NCBI GenBank assembly: GCA_964244295.1
Contig: CAXTIG010000022.1
Location: forward strand, 1-64,000
Reading direction: 5' to 3'
DNA from: JAJAZB01 sp964244295
Lineage (GTDB): Bacteria > Bacteroidota > Bacteroidia > Cytophagales > Spirosomataceae
DNA length: 64,000 bases
Under the pieces are notes generated by a model that was given only the letters and a program-made list of their open reading frames with translations, ran no database searches and was not told the origin of the DNA. Numbering within the stretch: position 1 is the stretch's first letter; each line of letters begins with the position of its first letter. Both the position numbers and the translations under genes were made by a program. Below are positions 53,163 through 60,449 of the stretch, piece after piece.

Positions 53163-53234
53163 AGTAGAGAGTAGAGAGGATAGAGTAGAGAAAAAACCTC
53201 TGCTCTCCACTCTCTACTCTCTACTCTCTACTCT
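53161..53234. repeat. Word-type palindrome between plsX and fabH
   Basis: Perfect 18-bp outer arms (53161-53178 and 53217-53234, AGAGTAGAGAGTAGAGAG) and further pairing inside. The left arm overlaps the plsX stop, and the right arm ends 5 bases before the fabH ATG. Confidence 0.95.
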
Positions 53235-53239
53235 AAATT

Positions 53240-54232
53240 ATGTCCTTTCCCACCAAAGCGGCCATCACCGGCGTCCACGGGTACGTACCCGATTACGTAT
53301 TGACCAACGAGGAACTCTCGACGATGGTGGACACCAACGATGAGTGGATTGTAAGCCGTACCGGCATCAAAGAGCGGCGGATTCTGAAAGGCGAAGGCCA
53401 GGGCACCTCCGTGATGGGCATCGAAGCCGTGCGGGGTTTGCTCGAAAAAACCGGTACCCGGCCCGACGAAATCGACCTGCTGCTCTGCGCCACCGTCACC
53501 CCCGATTTCGTATTTCCGGCCACGGCCAACCTCATCGCCCACGCCTGCGGACTGGGCCACACGCCGAGTTTCGACGTCAACGTGGCCTGTTCGGGCTTTC
53601 TGTACGCGCTCACGATGGGGGCGCAGTTTATCGAGACGGGCAAATACCGGAAGGTCATTGTGGTGGGCGCCGATAAAATGTCGGCCATCATCGACTACAC
53701 CGACCGCAGCACCTGCGTGCTTTTCGGCGACGGCGCCGGGGCCGTGCTGCTCGAACCCAACGCCGAGGGCTTCGGCCTGCTCGATTCCGTGCTCCACTCC
53801 GACGGCGGCGGCGTGCAGCACCTTTACCAACCGGCGGGCGGCAGTAAATACCCACCCACCGCCGACACCGTGGCCCAGCGCGAACACTTCGCCCGGCAGG
53901 AAGGCCCGGCGGTGTTTAAATTCGCCGTGGTACGCATGGCCGACGTATCGGCGGAAATCATGCAGCGCAACCACCTCGCCCCGGACGACGTGGCCTGGCT
54001 GGTGCCCCACCAGGCCAACAAACGCATTATTTCGGCCACCGCCGAGCGCATGGGCATCGGCATGGACAAAGTCATGCTCAACATCCAGCGCTACGGCAAC
54101 ACCACCGCCGCCACCATTCCGCTCTGCCTCTGGGATTACGAATCGCAACTGAAAAAAGGCGATAATTTAGTGCTATCGGCCTTCGGCGGCGGCCTCACCT
54201 GGGGCGCGGCGTATGTGAAGTGGGGGTATTGA
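53240..54232 (+). CDS. fabH: Beta-ketoacyl-ACP synthase III
   Basis: 330 aa. The catalytic triad of KAS III is visible: Cys117 (NVACSGF), His257 (PHQANKR) and Asn287 (RYGNTTAA). DEWIVSRTGIKERRI is the N-terminal signature. It condenses an acyl-CoA with malonyl-ACP to start fatty-acid synthesis. Its partners plsX and (downstream) accB-accC belong to the same pathway. Confidence 0.96.
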   Translation: MSFPTKAAITGVHGYVPDYVLTNEELSTMVDTNDEWIVSRTGIKERRILKGEGQGTSVMGIEAVRGLLEKTGTRPDEIDLLLCATVTPDFVFPATANLIAHACGLGHTPSFDVNVACSGFLYALTMGAQFIETGKYRKVIVVGADKMSAIIDYTDRSTCVLFGDGAGAVLLEPNAEGFGLLDSVLHSDGGGVQHLYQPAGGSKYPPTADTVAQREHFARQEGPAVFKFAVVRMADVSAEIMQRNHLAPDDVAWLVPHQANKRIISATAERMGIGMDKVMLNIQRYGNTTAATIPLCLWDYESQLKKGDNLVLSAFGGGLTWGAAYVKWGY

Positions 54233-54246
54233 AAAAGGTTTAAATG

Positions 54247-54322
54247 GTTTACGGTTTATGGTTTATGACGGTCCGCCGCTGCGGTTAAAATGCATTCCAC
54301 CCAAAAATCGTAAACCGTAAAC
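54247..54322. repeat. Word-type palindrome between fabH and the SDR gene
   Basis: GTTTACGGTTTA (54247-54258) pairs perfectly with 54311-54322, flanked by TTTATGG/CCATAAA words on both sides (to 54337) that extend imperfect pairing right up to the ATG at 54338. Confidence 0.85.
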
Positions 54323-54337
54323 CCAAAACCATAAACT

Positions 54338-55105
54338 ATGAACCCAAACGGCGCAACCTTCCTCATCACTGGCGGAGCCTCCGGCATGGGCGAAGCCTGC
54401 GTGCGGCGCTTCGCCGGACAGGGGGCGCGGGTGGTGATTCTGGATTTGGCTGAAGAAAAGGGACAGGCGCTGGCGGCGGAATTGGGTGGAAACGTGGCGT
54501 TTGTGAAAACTAACGTCAGCAGCGAAACCGAGGTGCAGGCTGCCGTGGATCTGGCCCTGAGCCGCTTCGGGCGCGTGGACGTGGCCATCAACTGCGCGGG
54601 TATCGCGCCCCCGGCCAAGACACTCGGCAAAGAAGGCCCGCACGCGCTGGAGTTGTTCAAAAAAGTAATTGACATCAACCTCGTCGGCACCTTCAACGTC
54701 ATCCGGCTCGCGGCCTGGGCCATGAACCGGAACGAGCCGAATAAAGAAGGCGAGCGGGGTGTCATCATCAACACCGCCTCGGTGGCGGCCTACGACGGGC
54801 AAATCGGGCAGGCGGCCTACGCGGCCTCGAAGGGCGGACTGGTGAGCATGACCCTGCCCATCGCCCGCGACTTGGCCCGCCACGGCATCCGGGTGATGAC
54901 CATCGCGCCGGGCTTGTTCCAAACGCCCCTCTTCGACGGCCTGCCCGCCGAGGCGGTGGCCTCGCTGGGGCAGCAGGTGCCCTTTCCGCCCCGCCTGGGT
55001 CGCCCCGACGAATACGCCCAACTAGCGCAGGCGATTCTCGAAAATCCCATGCTCAACGGCGAAACCATCCGCCTGGATGGCGCAATCCGAATGGCACCGA
55101 AATAA
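54338..55105 (+). CDS. Short-chain dehydrogenase, 3-hydroxyacyl-CoA dehydrogenase type
   Basis: 255 aa. TGGASGMGEA (11-20) binds NAD, NCAG at 85-88 and the catalytic Ser148, Tyr161 and Lys165 (YAASK) are present. It is close in layout to the HSD10/type II 3-hydroxyacyl-CoA dehydrogenase group (PGLFQTPLFDGLP; NGETIRLDGAIRMAPK). It could act in beta-oxidation or in steroid/branched-acyl metabolism; in this fatty-acid cluster a role in acyl chain metabolism is likely. Palindromes flank it on both sides. Confidence 0.88.
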   Translation: MNPNGATFLITGGASGMGEACVRRFAGQGARVVILDLAEEKGQALAAELGGNVAFVKTNVSSETEVQAAVDLALSRFGRVDVAINCAGIAPPAKTLGKEGPHALELFKKVIDINLVGTFNVIRLAAWAMNRNEPNKEGERGVIINTASVAAYDGQIGQAAYAASKGGLVSMTLPIARDLARHGIRVMTIAPGLFQTPLFDGLPAEAVASLGQQVPFPPRLGRPDEYAQLAQAILENPMLNGETIRLDGAIRMAPK

Positions 55106-55240
55106 ATTAGGAATTAAGAATTAGGAATTAGGAATTGAAAATCAATTCGGGTTCCGGTTCTTGGTTCCGACACCCGGACTGCTAAAGTTTTGAAAGACAG
55201 GAATTTGTAATTCCTAATTCTTAATTCCTAATTCCTAATT
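55105..55240. repeat. Word-type palindrome between the SDR gene and efp
   Basis: Perfect 26-bp arms (55105-55130 and 55208-55233) built from a 7-base word (AATTAGG/AATTAAG). The left arm starts on the last base of the SDR stop codon; the right side ends 6 bases before the efp ATG. Confidence 0.95.
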
Positions 55241-55246
55241 GAACCG

Positions 55247-55810
55247 ATGGCTACAACGACCGACATTAAAATCGGGCTGGTGATGGAGTACAACAACGGC
55301 CTGTACCAAATCATCGACTTTCAGCACGTCAAGCCCGGCAAAGGCCCGGCTTTCGTACGCACCAAACTCAAGAGCCTCTCCAACGGTCGCGTCATCGACA
55401 ACACCTTCAACTCCGGCGCAACCATCTACCCCGTGCGGGTGGAGCGGCGCAAGTTTCAGTTTTTGTACAAGGATGAGGTCGGGTACAATTTCATGGACAC
55501 CGAGACCTTCGATCAGATCACCCTCAACGAAGAACTCGTGGCGGGGGCCGACCTGATGAAGGAAGGCCAGGAAGTAGAAATGCTCATCAACACCCAGAAC
55601 GAAGCCCCGCTGACCTGTGAACTGCCGCCCTTCGTCGAACTGACCGTGACTTACGCCGAGCCGGGCATCCGGGGCGATACGGCCAACTCACCCCGCAAGG
55701 CGGTGAAGGTGGAAAGCGGCGCGACGATCATGGTGCCCATTTTTATCGAACAAGACGAAAAAATCCGGGTCGACACCCGGACGTATGATTACGTGGAACG
55801 AGTGAAATAA
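55247..55810 (+). CDS. efp: Translation elongation factor P
   Basis: 187 aa, normal length. N-terminal KOW-like domain with the loop KPGKGPAFVRTK (Lys32 is the position modified in other bacteria), two OB domains and the C-terminal GDTANSPRKAVKVESGATIMVP signature. EF-P relieves ribosome stalling at polyproline. The presence of efp in front of accB-accC is the common Bacteroidota order. Confidence 0.96.
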   Translation: MATTTDIKIGLVMEYNNGLYQIIDFQHVKPGKGPAFVRTKLKSLSNGRVIDNTFNSGATIYPVRVERRKFQFLYKDEVGYNFMDTETFDQITLNEELVAGADLMKEGQEVEMLINTQNEAPLTCELPPFVELTVTYAEPGIRGDTANSPRKAVKVESGATIMVPIFIEQDEKIRVDTRTYDYVERVK

Positions 55811-55813
55811 CCC

Positions 55814-55893
55814 GTTTACGGTTTTCGGTTTACGGTTTTTGGTTTTGTTTTACCGAAAACCAAAAACCGTAAACCGAAAACCAAAAACCGTAA
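55814..55893. repeat. Word-type palindrome between efp and accB
   Basis: Perfect 27-bp arms (55820-55846 and 55856-55882; GGTTTTCGGTTTACGGTTTT...) with a 9-base loop. The right side continues with one further word (AAAACCAAAAACCGTAA) to 55893, 4 bases before the GTG start of accB. Confidence 0.95.
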
Positions 55894-55897
55894 CCCA

Positions 55898-56371
55898 GTG
55901 GAAACCAGAGAAATCCAGAAGCTCCTCGACTTCATCGCGCATTCGGGTCTCGACGAAGTGAGCATCGAAACCAACGAACTGAAAATCAGCGTAAAACGCT
56001 ACGGCGGCGCGACCCCGGCGGCTCCCGCTGCGCCGGTCGCCTACGCTCCGCCTGCGCCGGTGGCGGCTCCGGCAGCACAACCGGCGGCAGCCCCGGCCGC
56101 GTCCGTTCCGGCTCCGCTGGTTGCCTCCAACCTGATTACGGTCAAGTCGCCCATGATTGGGACCTTCTACCGATCTTCCAGTCCCGACTCGCCGCTGATG
56201 GTCGAAGTCGGCGATGAGGTGAAGCCCGGCAAGGTGTTGTGCATCATCGAAGCCATGAAGTTGTTCAACGAAATCGAATCGGAAGTGTCGGGTAAAATCG
56301 TGAAGGTGCTGGTCGAAAACGCCACCCCCGTCGAGTTCGACCAGCCGCTGTTTTTGGTGGAACCGGTTTAA
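55898..56371 (+). CDS. accB: Biotin carboxyl carrier protein of acetyl-CoA carboxylase
   Basis: 157 aa, starting with GTG. N-terminal AccB helices, an Ala/Pro linker (about 38-75) and the biotinyl domain with Lys121 in CIIEAMKLFNE, the biotin site. Carries CO2 between biotin carboxylase and carboxyltransferase. Followed by accC across a GC-rich palindrome. Confidence 0.96.
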   Translation: METREIQKLLDFIAHSGLDEVSIETNELKISVKRYGGATPAAPAAPVAYAPPAPVAAPAAQPAAAPAASVPAPLVASNLITVKSPMIGTFYRSSSPDSPLMVEVGDEVKPGKVLCIIEAMKLFNEIESEVSGKIVKVLVENATPVEFDQPLFLVEPV

Positions 56372-56375
56372 AAAA

Positions 56376-56490
56376 TTCCCCCTTTGAAGGGGGGTGCGTG
56401 GGCCTTGCGGGGAGGAGGGGGATGTCCGTTGGGCTACCGAGAACATCCCCCTCCTACCGCACATCCTGCCCACCCCCCTTCAAAGGGGGA
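56376..56490. repeat. GC-rich palindromic repeat, copy 2
   Basis: Imperfect arms of about 50 bp (56376-56426 and 56442-56490), TTCCCCCTTTGAAGGGGGG at the outer end and GAGGGGGATGT at the inner end. It matches the copy at 22711-22827 over its whole length and ends 10 bases before the accC ATG. Confidence 0.94.
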
Positions 56491-56500
56491 CTTCCCTACC

Positions 56501-57844
56501 ATGTTCAAAAAAATCCTCATCGCCAACCGGGGCGAGATTGCCCTGCGCATCATCCGCACCTGCCGCGAGATGGGCATCCGCACGGTGGCCGTGTACTCCA
56601 CCGCCGACCGCGAAAGCCTGCACGTGCGCTTCGCCGACGAGGCCGTGTGCATCGGCCCGCCGCCGAGCCGCCAATCGTATTTGAGCATTCCCAACCTGAT
56701 TTCGGCGGCGGAAGTGACCGGGGCCGATGCCATCCACCCCGGCTACGGTTTCCTGAGCGAAAACGCCGAGTTTTCGCAAATCTGCACCGACTACGGCATC
56801 AAATTCATCGGGGCTACCGCCGAGCAAATCAACGGCATGGGCGACAAAGCCACCGCCAAAGCCACCATGAAAGCAGCGGGTGTGCCCGTGATTCCCGGCT
56901 CCGAGGGCCTCATCGACACCGTCGAGGAGGCGAAGGAGATGGCGAAAGAAATCCGCTATCCCGTCATCATCAAAGCCACGGCGGGCGGCGGCGGGCGCGG
57001 GATGCGCATCATCCGCGAGGAAAGCGAATTCGACAAACTCTGGGTCGATGCCAAAACCGAAGCCGGGGCCGCCTTCGGCAACGACGGGCTGTACATGGAG
57101 AAATTCGTCGAAGAGCCACGCCACATCGAAATCCAGATCGTCGGCGACCAGTTTGGCCGGGTGGCGCACCTCAGCGAGCGCGACTGCTCCATCCAGCGCC
57201 GCCACCAGAAACTGGTCGAGGAAACCCCCTCGCCCATCGTCTCGCCCGAACTGCGGGAACGAATGGGCGCGGCCGCCATCAAAGGCGCCTCGGCCATTGG
57301 CTACGAAGGCGCGGGCACCGTCGAGTTTCTGGTCGACAAACACGGCGATTTTTACTTCATGGAAATGAACACCCGGATTCAGGTCGAGCACCCGATTACG
57401 GAGGAAGTCACCGATTTCGACCTCATCAAAGAGCAAATCAAAGTCGCGGCGGGCGTGCCCATTTCCGGCAAAAACTACACGCCCAAACTCTTCGCGATGG
57501 AGTGCCGCATCAACGCCGAAGACCCCGCCAACAATTTCCGGCCCTCACCGGGCAAAATCACCAACCTGCACTTCCCCGGCGGGCACGGCATCCGCATCGA
57601 CAGCCACGTGTACGCGGGCTACACCATCCCGCCCAACTACGACTCGATGATTGCCAAGCTCATCGTGAGCGGCCAGAGCCGCGAGGAAGTCATCACCCGG
57701 ATGAAGCGGGCCTTGCAGGAATTCGTCATCGAAGGCATCAAAACCACGATTCCCTTCCACATCCGCCTCATGGACGACCCCGGCTTTCAGTCGGGGCAGT
57801 TCACGACGCAGTTTTTGGAAACCTTCGATTTTTCAGGGCTGTAG
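56501..57844 (+). CDS. accC: Biotin carboxylase of acetyl-CoA carboxylase
   Basis: 447 aa from the ATG at 56501; a longer frame starts at 56384 but translates the palindrome. MFKKILIANRGEIALRIIRT is the AccC N-terminus, with an ATP-grasp domain (IKATAGGGGRGMRII; FYFMEMNTRIQVEHPITEEV) and the C-terminal biotin carboxylase domain. It carboxylates the biotin on AccB. It ends the cluster, followed by a strong bidirectional terminator. Confidence 0.97.
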   Translation: MFKKILIANRGEIALRIIRTCREMGIRTVAVYSTADRESLHVRFADEAVCIGPPPSRQSYLSIPNLISAAEVTGADAIHPGYGFLSENAEFSQICTDYGIKFIGATAEQINGMGDKATAKATMKAAGVPVIPGSEGLIDTVEEAKEMAKEIRYPVIIKATAGGGGRGMRIIREESEFDKLWVDAKTEAGAAFGNDGLYMEKFVEEPRHIEIQIVGDQFGRVAHLSERDCSIQRRHQKLVEETPSPIVSPELRERMGAAAIKGASAIGYEGAGTVEFLVDKHGDFYFMEMNTRIQVEHPITEEVTDFDLIKEQIKVAAGVPISGKNYTPKLFAMECRINAEDPANNFRPSPGKITNLHFPGGHGIRIDSHVYAGYTIPPNYDSMIAKLIVSGQSREEVITRMKRALQEFVIEGIKTTIPFHIRLMDDPGFQSGQFTTQFLETFDFSGL

Positions 57845-57849
57845 AGAGG

Positions 57850-57906
57850 AGTTTTGCAAAAAAGGCCGGAAACCCTGAATGGGTTTCCGGCCTTTTTTGC
57901 AAAACT
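57850..57906. terminator. Bidirectional terminator between accC and the MFS gene
   Basis: Perfect 26-bp arms (57850-57875 and 57881-57906) with a 5-base loop, containing AAAAAAGGCCGGAAACCC; the A and T runs let it serve both converging genes. Confidence 0.9.
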
Positions 57907-57972
57907 GCCAACGGATTGCGGGTTTAAAAAATAGGTGGAAATCGCTCAACGTGACCGGTTTATTCCATCCCT

Positions 57973-59184
57973 TCACCCGTGCTTCCTCAACGATCTTCTC
58001 GCTAGCCCCACGCTCAACACACTCAGCACCGCCCCCATCAAAAAGGCCGCGCCGGGGAAGTAGACGGGGGCCTTCGGCGAGGTGAAGTACGAAAATAGCC
58101 CCGTCATCAGCAGCGGGCCGATGATGGAAGTCACGCTGATGAGGCTGGTGAGTGCGCCCTGCAATTCGCCCTGCTCGTTGGGTGGCACCTGACTCGAAAT
58201 AATCCCCTGCAACGACGGCCCCGCGATGCCACCCAGCGCGTAGGGTACCATGAAGGCGTACATCATCCAGCCCCGGCTGGCGAAGGCGAAGAGCAAAAAA
58301 CCGATGGCGTACAGCGCCAGGCCCACGTACACGGCGCGATTCTGGCCCAGTTTCGGGATCAGGATTCGCGTCAATCCGCCCTGCACAATGCCCACACTCA
58401 GGCCCACGAAGGCCAGCGAGAGGCCCACCGCCGTTTCGTTCCACTTGAATTTTTCCATCGTGAAAAACGTCCAGACGCTCTGCGTGGCGTGCCCGGCGAT
58501 GTAAATGCATACCAGCGAGGCCGTCAGACTAAGAATCACCGGGTACCGCCGCAATTGCGCCAGCGACCCGACGGGGTTGGCCCGTTTCCAGTCGAAGGGA
58601 CGGCGGTTTTCGGGAGCCAGCGATTCGGGCAGCACGAAGTAGCCGTACAGGCAGTTGACCAGTGAAAAACCCGCCGCCACAAAAAACGGCACCCGCGCCC
58701 CGTAACTCCCTAGAAAACCACCCAGCGCCGGGCCGAGGATAAAACCCGCCCCGAACGCCGCCCCGACGAGGCCGAAGTTTTGCGCCCGTTTTTCGGGCGT
58801 ACTCACGTCGGCGATGTACGCACTGGCCGTGGTGAAACTCGCCCCGGTTACGCCCGCCAGCACCCGCCCCACGAATAGCCAACCGATGGTGGGCGCGAAA
58901 CCCTGAAAAATATAGTCGATACCAAACCCAAACAGCGAAGCCAGCAACACGGGCCGCCGCCCGAAGCGGTCGCTAAGGCCCCCGACGATGGGCGCGCACA
59001 AAAACTGCATGAGTGCGTACGAAAACGTGAGCAGTCCGCCCCAGCGCGAGGCTTCGCTCAGGTTGCCACGAATCAGGCCTTCGATGAGTTGGGGAAACAC
59101 CGGAATGATGATACCGAGGCCGGTAACGTCGATGAGCAGCGTGATAAAAATGAAGGTAAGGGCGTGGCGCTTGGGAGAAGCCAT
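57973..59184 (-). CDS. MFS transporter, TetA/TCR-like
   Basis: 403 aa with 12 predicted membrane helices. Motif A GGLSDRFGRRPVLL follows helix 2 (about 68-81), and the N-terminus FIFITLLIDVTGLGIIIPV (about 11-29) is typical of the TetA/TCR drug-proton antiporter group. Substrate unknown; Bacteroidota carry many members without proven tetracycline transport. A full promoter lies upstream with a hairpin in its leader. Confidence 0.88.
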   Translation of the reverse strand: MASPKRHALTFIFITLLIDVTGLGIIIPVFPQLIEGLIRGNLSEASRWGGLLTFSYALMQFLCAPIVGGLSDRFGRRPVLLASLFGFGIDYIFQGFAPTIGWLFVGRVLAGVTGASFTTASAYIADVSTPEKRAQNFGLVGAAFGAGFILGPALGGFLGSYGARVPFFVAAGFSLVNCLYGYFVLPESLAPENRRPFDWKRANPVGSLAQLRRYPVILSLTASLVCIYIAGHATQSVWTFFTMEKFKWNETAVGLSLAFVGLSVGIVQGGLTRILIPKLGQNRAVYVGLALYAIGFLLFAFASRGWMMYAFMVPYALGGIAGPSLQGIISSQVPPNEQGELQGALTSLISVTSIIGPLLMTGLFSYFTSPKAPVYFPGAAFLMGAVLSVLSVGLARRSLRKHG

Positions 59185-59213
59185 CAGGGAAGTTTATGGT
59201 TTTCAGTCTGTGG

Positions 59214-59243
59214 TTTTCAGTTGAAAAATAAATCAACTGAAAA
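59214..59243. repeat. Leader hairpin of the MFS gene
   Basis: TTTTCAGTTGA (59214-59224) pairs perfectly with 59233-59243, loop of 8. It lies in the predicted 5' leader between promoter and ATG (59184). Confidence 0.7.
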
Positions 59244-59257
59244 GGGGGTAAGGGTAG

Positions 59258-59290
59258 CAAAAGTAGGCGGTTTGGGGGGAGAGTACCAAA
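59258..59290 (-). promoter_or_regulatory. Promoter of the MFS transporter gene
   Basis: On the minus strand TTTG (59290-59287) and TACTTTTG (59265-59258) are 21 bases apart, matching the -33/-7 pattern. Transcription would start near 59251. Confidence 0.65.
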
Positions 59291-59304
59291 CGGTTTTGGG
59301 GCTA

Positions 59305-59352
59305 TTTCGGCTGAGTAGCGTAGGGATCAAGCCCTACGCTACTCAGCCGAAA
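59305..59352. repeat. Perfect 21-bp palindrome upstream of the TPR gene
   Basis: TTTCGGCTGAGTAGCGTAGGG (first 20 bases written as TTTCGGCTGAGTAGCGTAGG; 59305-59325) pairs with 59332-59352, loop ATCAAG. It lies between divergent genes, so it is not a terminator of either. Confidence 0.9.
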
Positions 59353-59435
59353 ACCCGCGATTGGTCAGGTAAAATCTCCAATAATCCACCCCCGCCCGGC
59401 GTTCAGGTAGGCACATTCACCCATCCGTTAACCCA

Positions 59436-60299
59436 ATGAAGAAAGTCCTGTTTTTCATCGCCGTCTCCCTTCTCACCACTCACCTCTCACGGGCCCAGGA
59501 TGCCAAAACCCTGCTCGACGAAGGCTTGAAACGCGCCCAGGTGGGCGATTTGCAGGGGGCCATGAACTTGTTCGACCAGTCCGTCGCGCTGAAAGACGAT
59601 TACCCCGTACGACAGAGTCGGGGCACGGCCAAATCACTGTTGAAAGAATACGAAAGCGCAGTGGACGATTTTACGAAAGCGATTCAGTTTAACCCGAAAG
59701 CCAAGAAAGCCTACCTCAACCGGGGCATTGCCCGCAAGAAACTCACCGACTACAAAGCCGCCCAGGCCGACTTCGATGCCGCCCTGAAACTCGACCCGCG
59801 CTACGCCGACGCGCTTTACAACCGGGGGCTTTTGTTTGAATTGCTCAGCCAGCGCGACAAAGCCTGCGCCGACTTCAAAGCCGCCCGGGCGACGGGCATG
59901 AACGTGGCCGAGCCGAAGGTGCAGGCGTGCAGCGAAGAATCCGCCCCGCCCACGCCCAACCGACAGCCCCTGCTAAAACTGGGCGACGTGTCCGCCGACC
60001 CAAAGTACGGTTTTACGAAAACCACGCCAGTGAAAGTGGGCATCGGCGCCAACAGCGATAGCGAAAACATCGAGACTTACCTAGACCTGCTCCGCGATAC
60101 CCAGGGTAAACCGTTAAAATACCGCAAACTCGCCTCGTCGCCGATGTTCTCGAAAAACGCCCCCGGTGGCAAAGGCACGGTCGATGCCTACGAACTCCGC
60201 TACCTCGACGCCAGCGGACAGGAAAAACGCAAAACTGTGTACCTGACCCGCTACGAGTTTGAGGAGCCGCTGGTGGTGAGTGGGTTTAAGACCGTTTAA
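59436..60299 (+). CDS. Exported tetratricopeptide-repeat protein
   Basis: 287 aa. Signal peptide 1-20 (HLSRAQ) followed by about three TPRs (24-130: LLDEGLKRAQVGDLQGAMNLFD, AVDDFTKAIQFNPKAKKAYLNRG, AQADFDAALKLDPRYADALYNRG). The C-terminal half (about 170-287) is a beta-rich segment not recognised (KVGIGANSDSENIETYLDLLRDTQGKPLKYRKL). Likely periplasmic. It converges with the VWA-like lipoprotein gene across a 136-base palindrome. Confidence 0.82.
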   Translation: MKKVLFFIAVSLLTTHLSRAQDAKTLLDEGLKRAQVGDLQGAMNLFDQSVALKDDYPVRQSRGTAKSLLKEYESAVDDFTKAIQFNPKAKKAYLNRGIARKKLTDYKAAQADFDAALKLDPRYADALYNRGLLFELLSQRDKACADFKAARATGMNVAEPKVQACSEESAPPTPNRQPLLKLGDVSADPKYGFTKTTPVKVGIGANSDSENIETYLDLLRDTQGKPLKYRKLASSPMFSKNAPGGKGTVDAYELRYLDASGQEKRKTVYLTRYEFEEPLVVSGFKTV

Positions 60300-60308
60300 A
60301 TGGATTCA

Positions 60309-60444
60309 AGTGGCAGAGAAAAGGGGTCACGCTGAGCGGAGTCGAAGCGCGTGCGTACTTCGACTTCGCTCAGTGTGATAGGTCAGCGCTGGCCCACCGC
60401 ACGCGCTTCGACTCCGCTCAGCGTGACCCCTTTTCTCTGCCACT
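60309..60444. repeat. CTGAGCG-type palindrome with three arms
   Basis: Perfect 47-bp arms (60309-60355 and 60398-60444), core GGTCACGCTGAGCGGAGTCG. The 42-base spacer holds a third, degenerate copy of one arm (ACTTCGACTTCGCTCAGTGTG). It fills the gap between two convergent genes. Confidence 0.96.
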
Positions 60445-60449
60445 GCTTT

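Noticed and set aside
51066..56490. Spaced repeats considered as a CRISPR array
   Set aside because: Arms are inverted, not direct, differ from gap to gap, are separated by genes, and no cas gene is present.
56398..57927. Alternative 509-codon frame over accC
   Set aside because: Arg/His/Pro-rich shifted reading of accC; the accC frame has all family motifs.
59305..59352. Hairpin considered as a tRNA or riboswitch element
   Set aside because: A single perfect stem without cloverleaf or known aptamer features.
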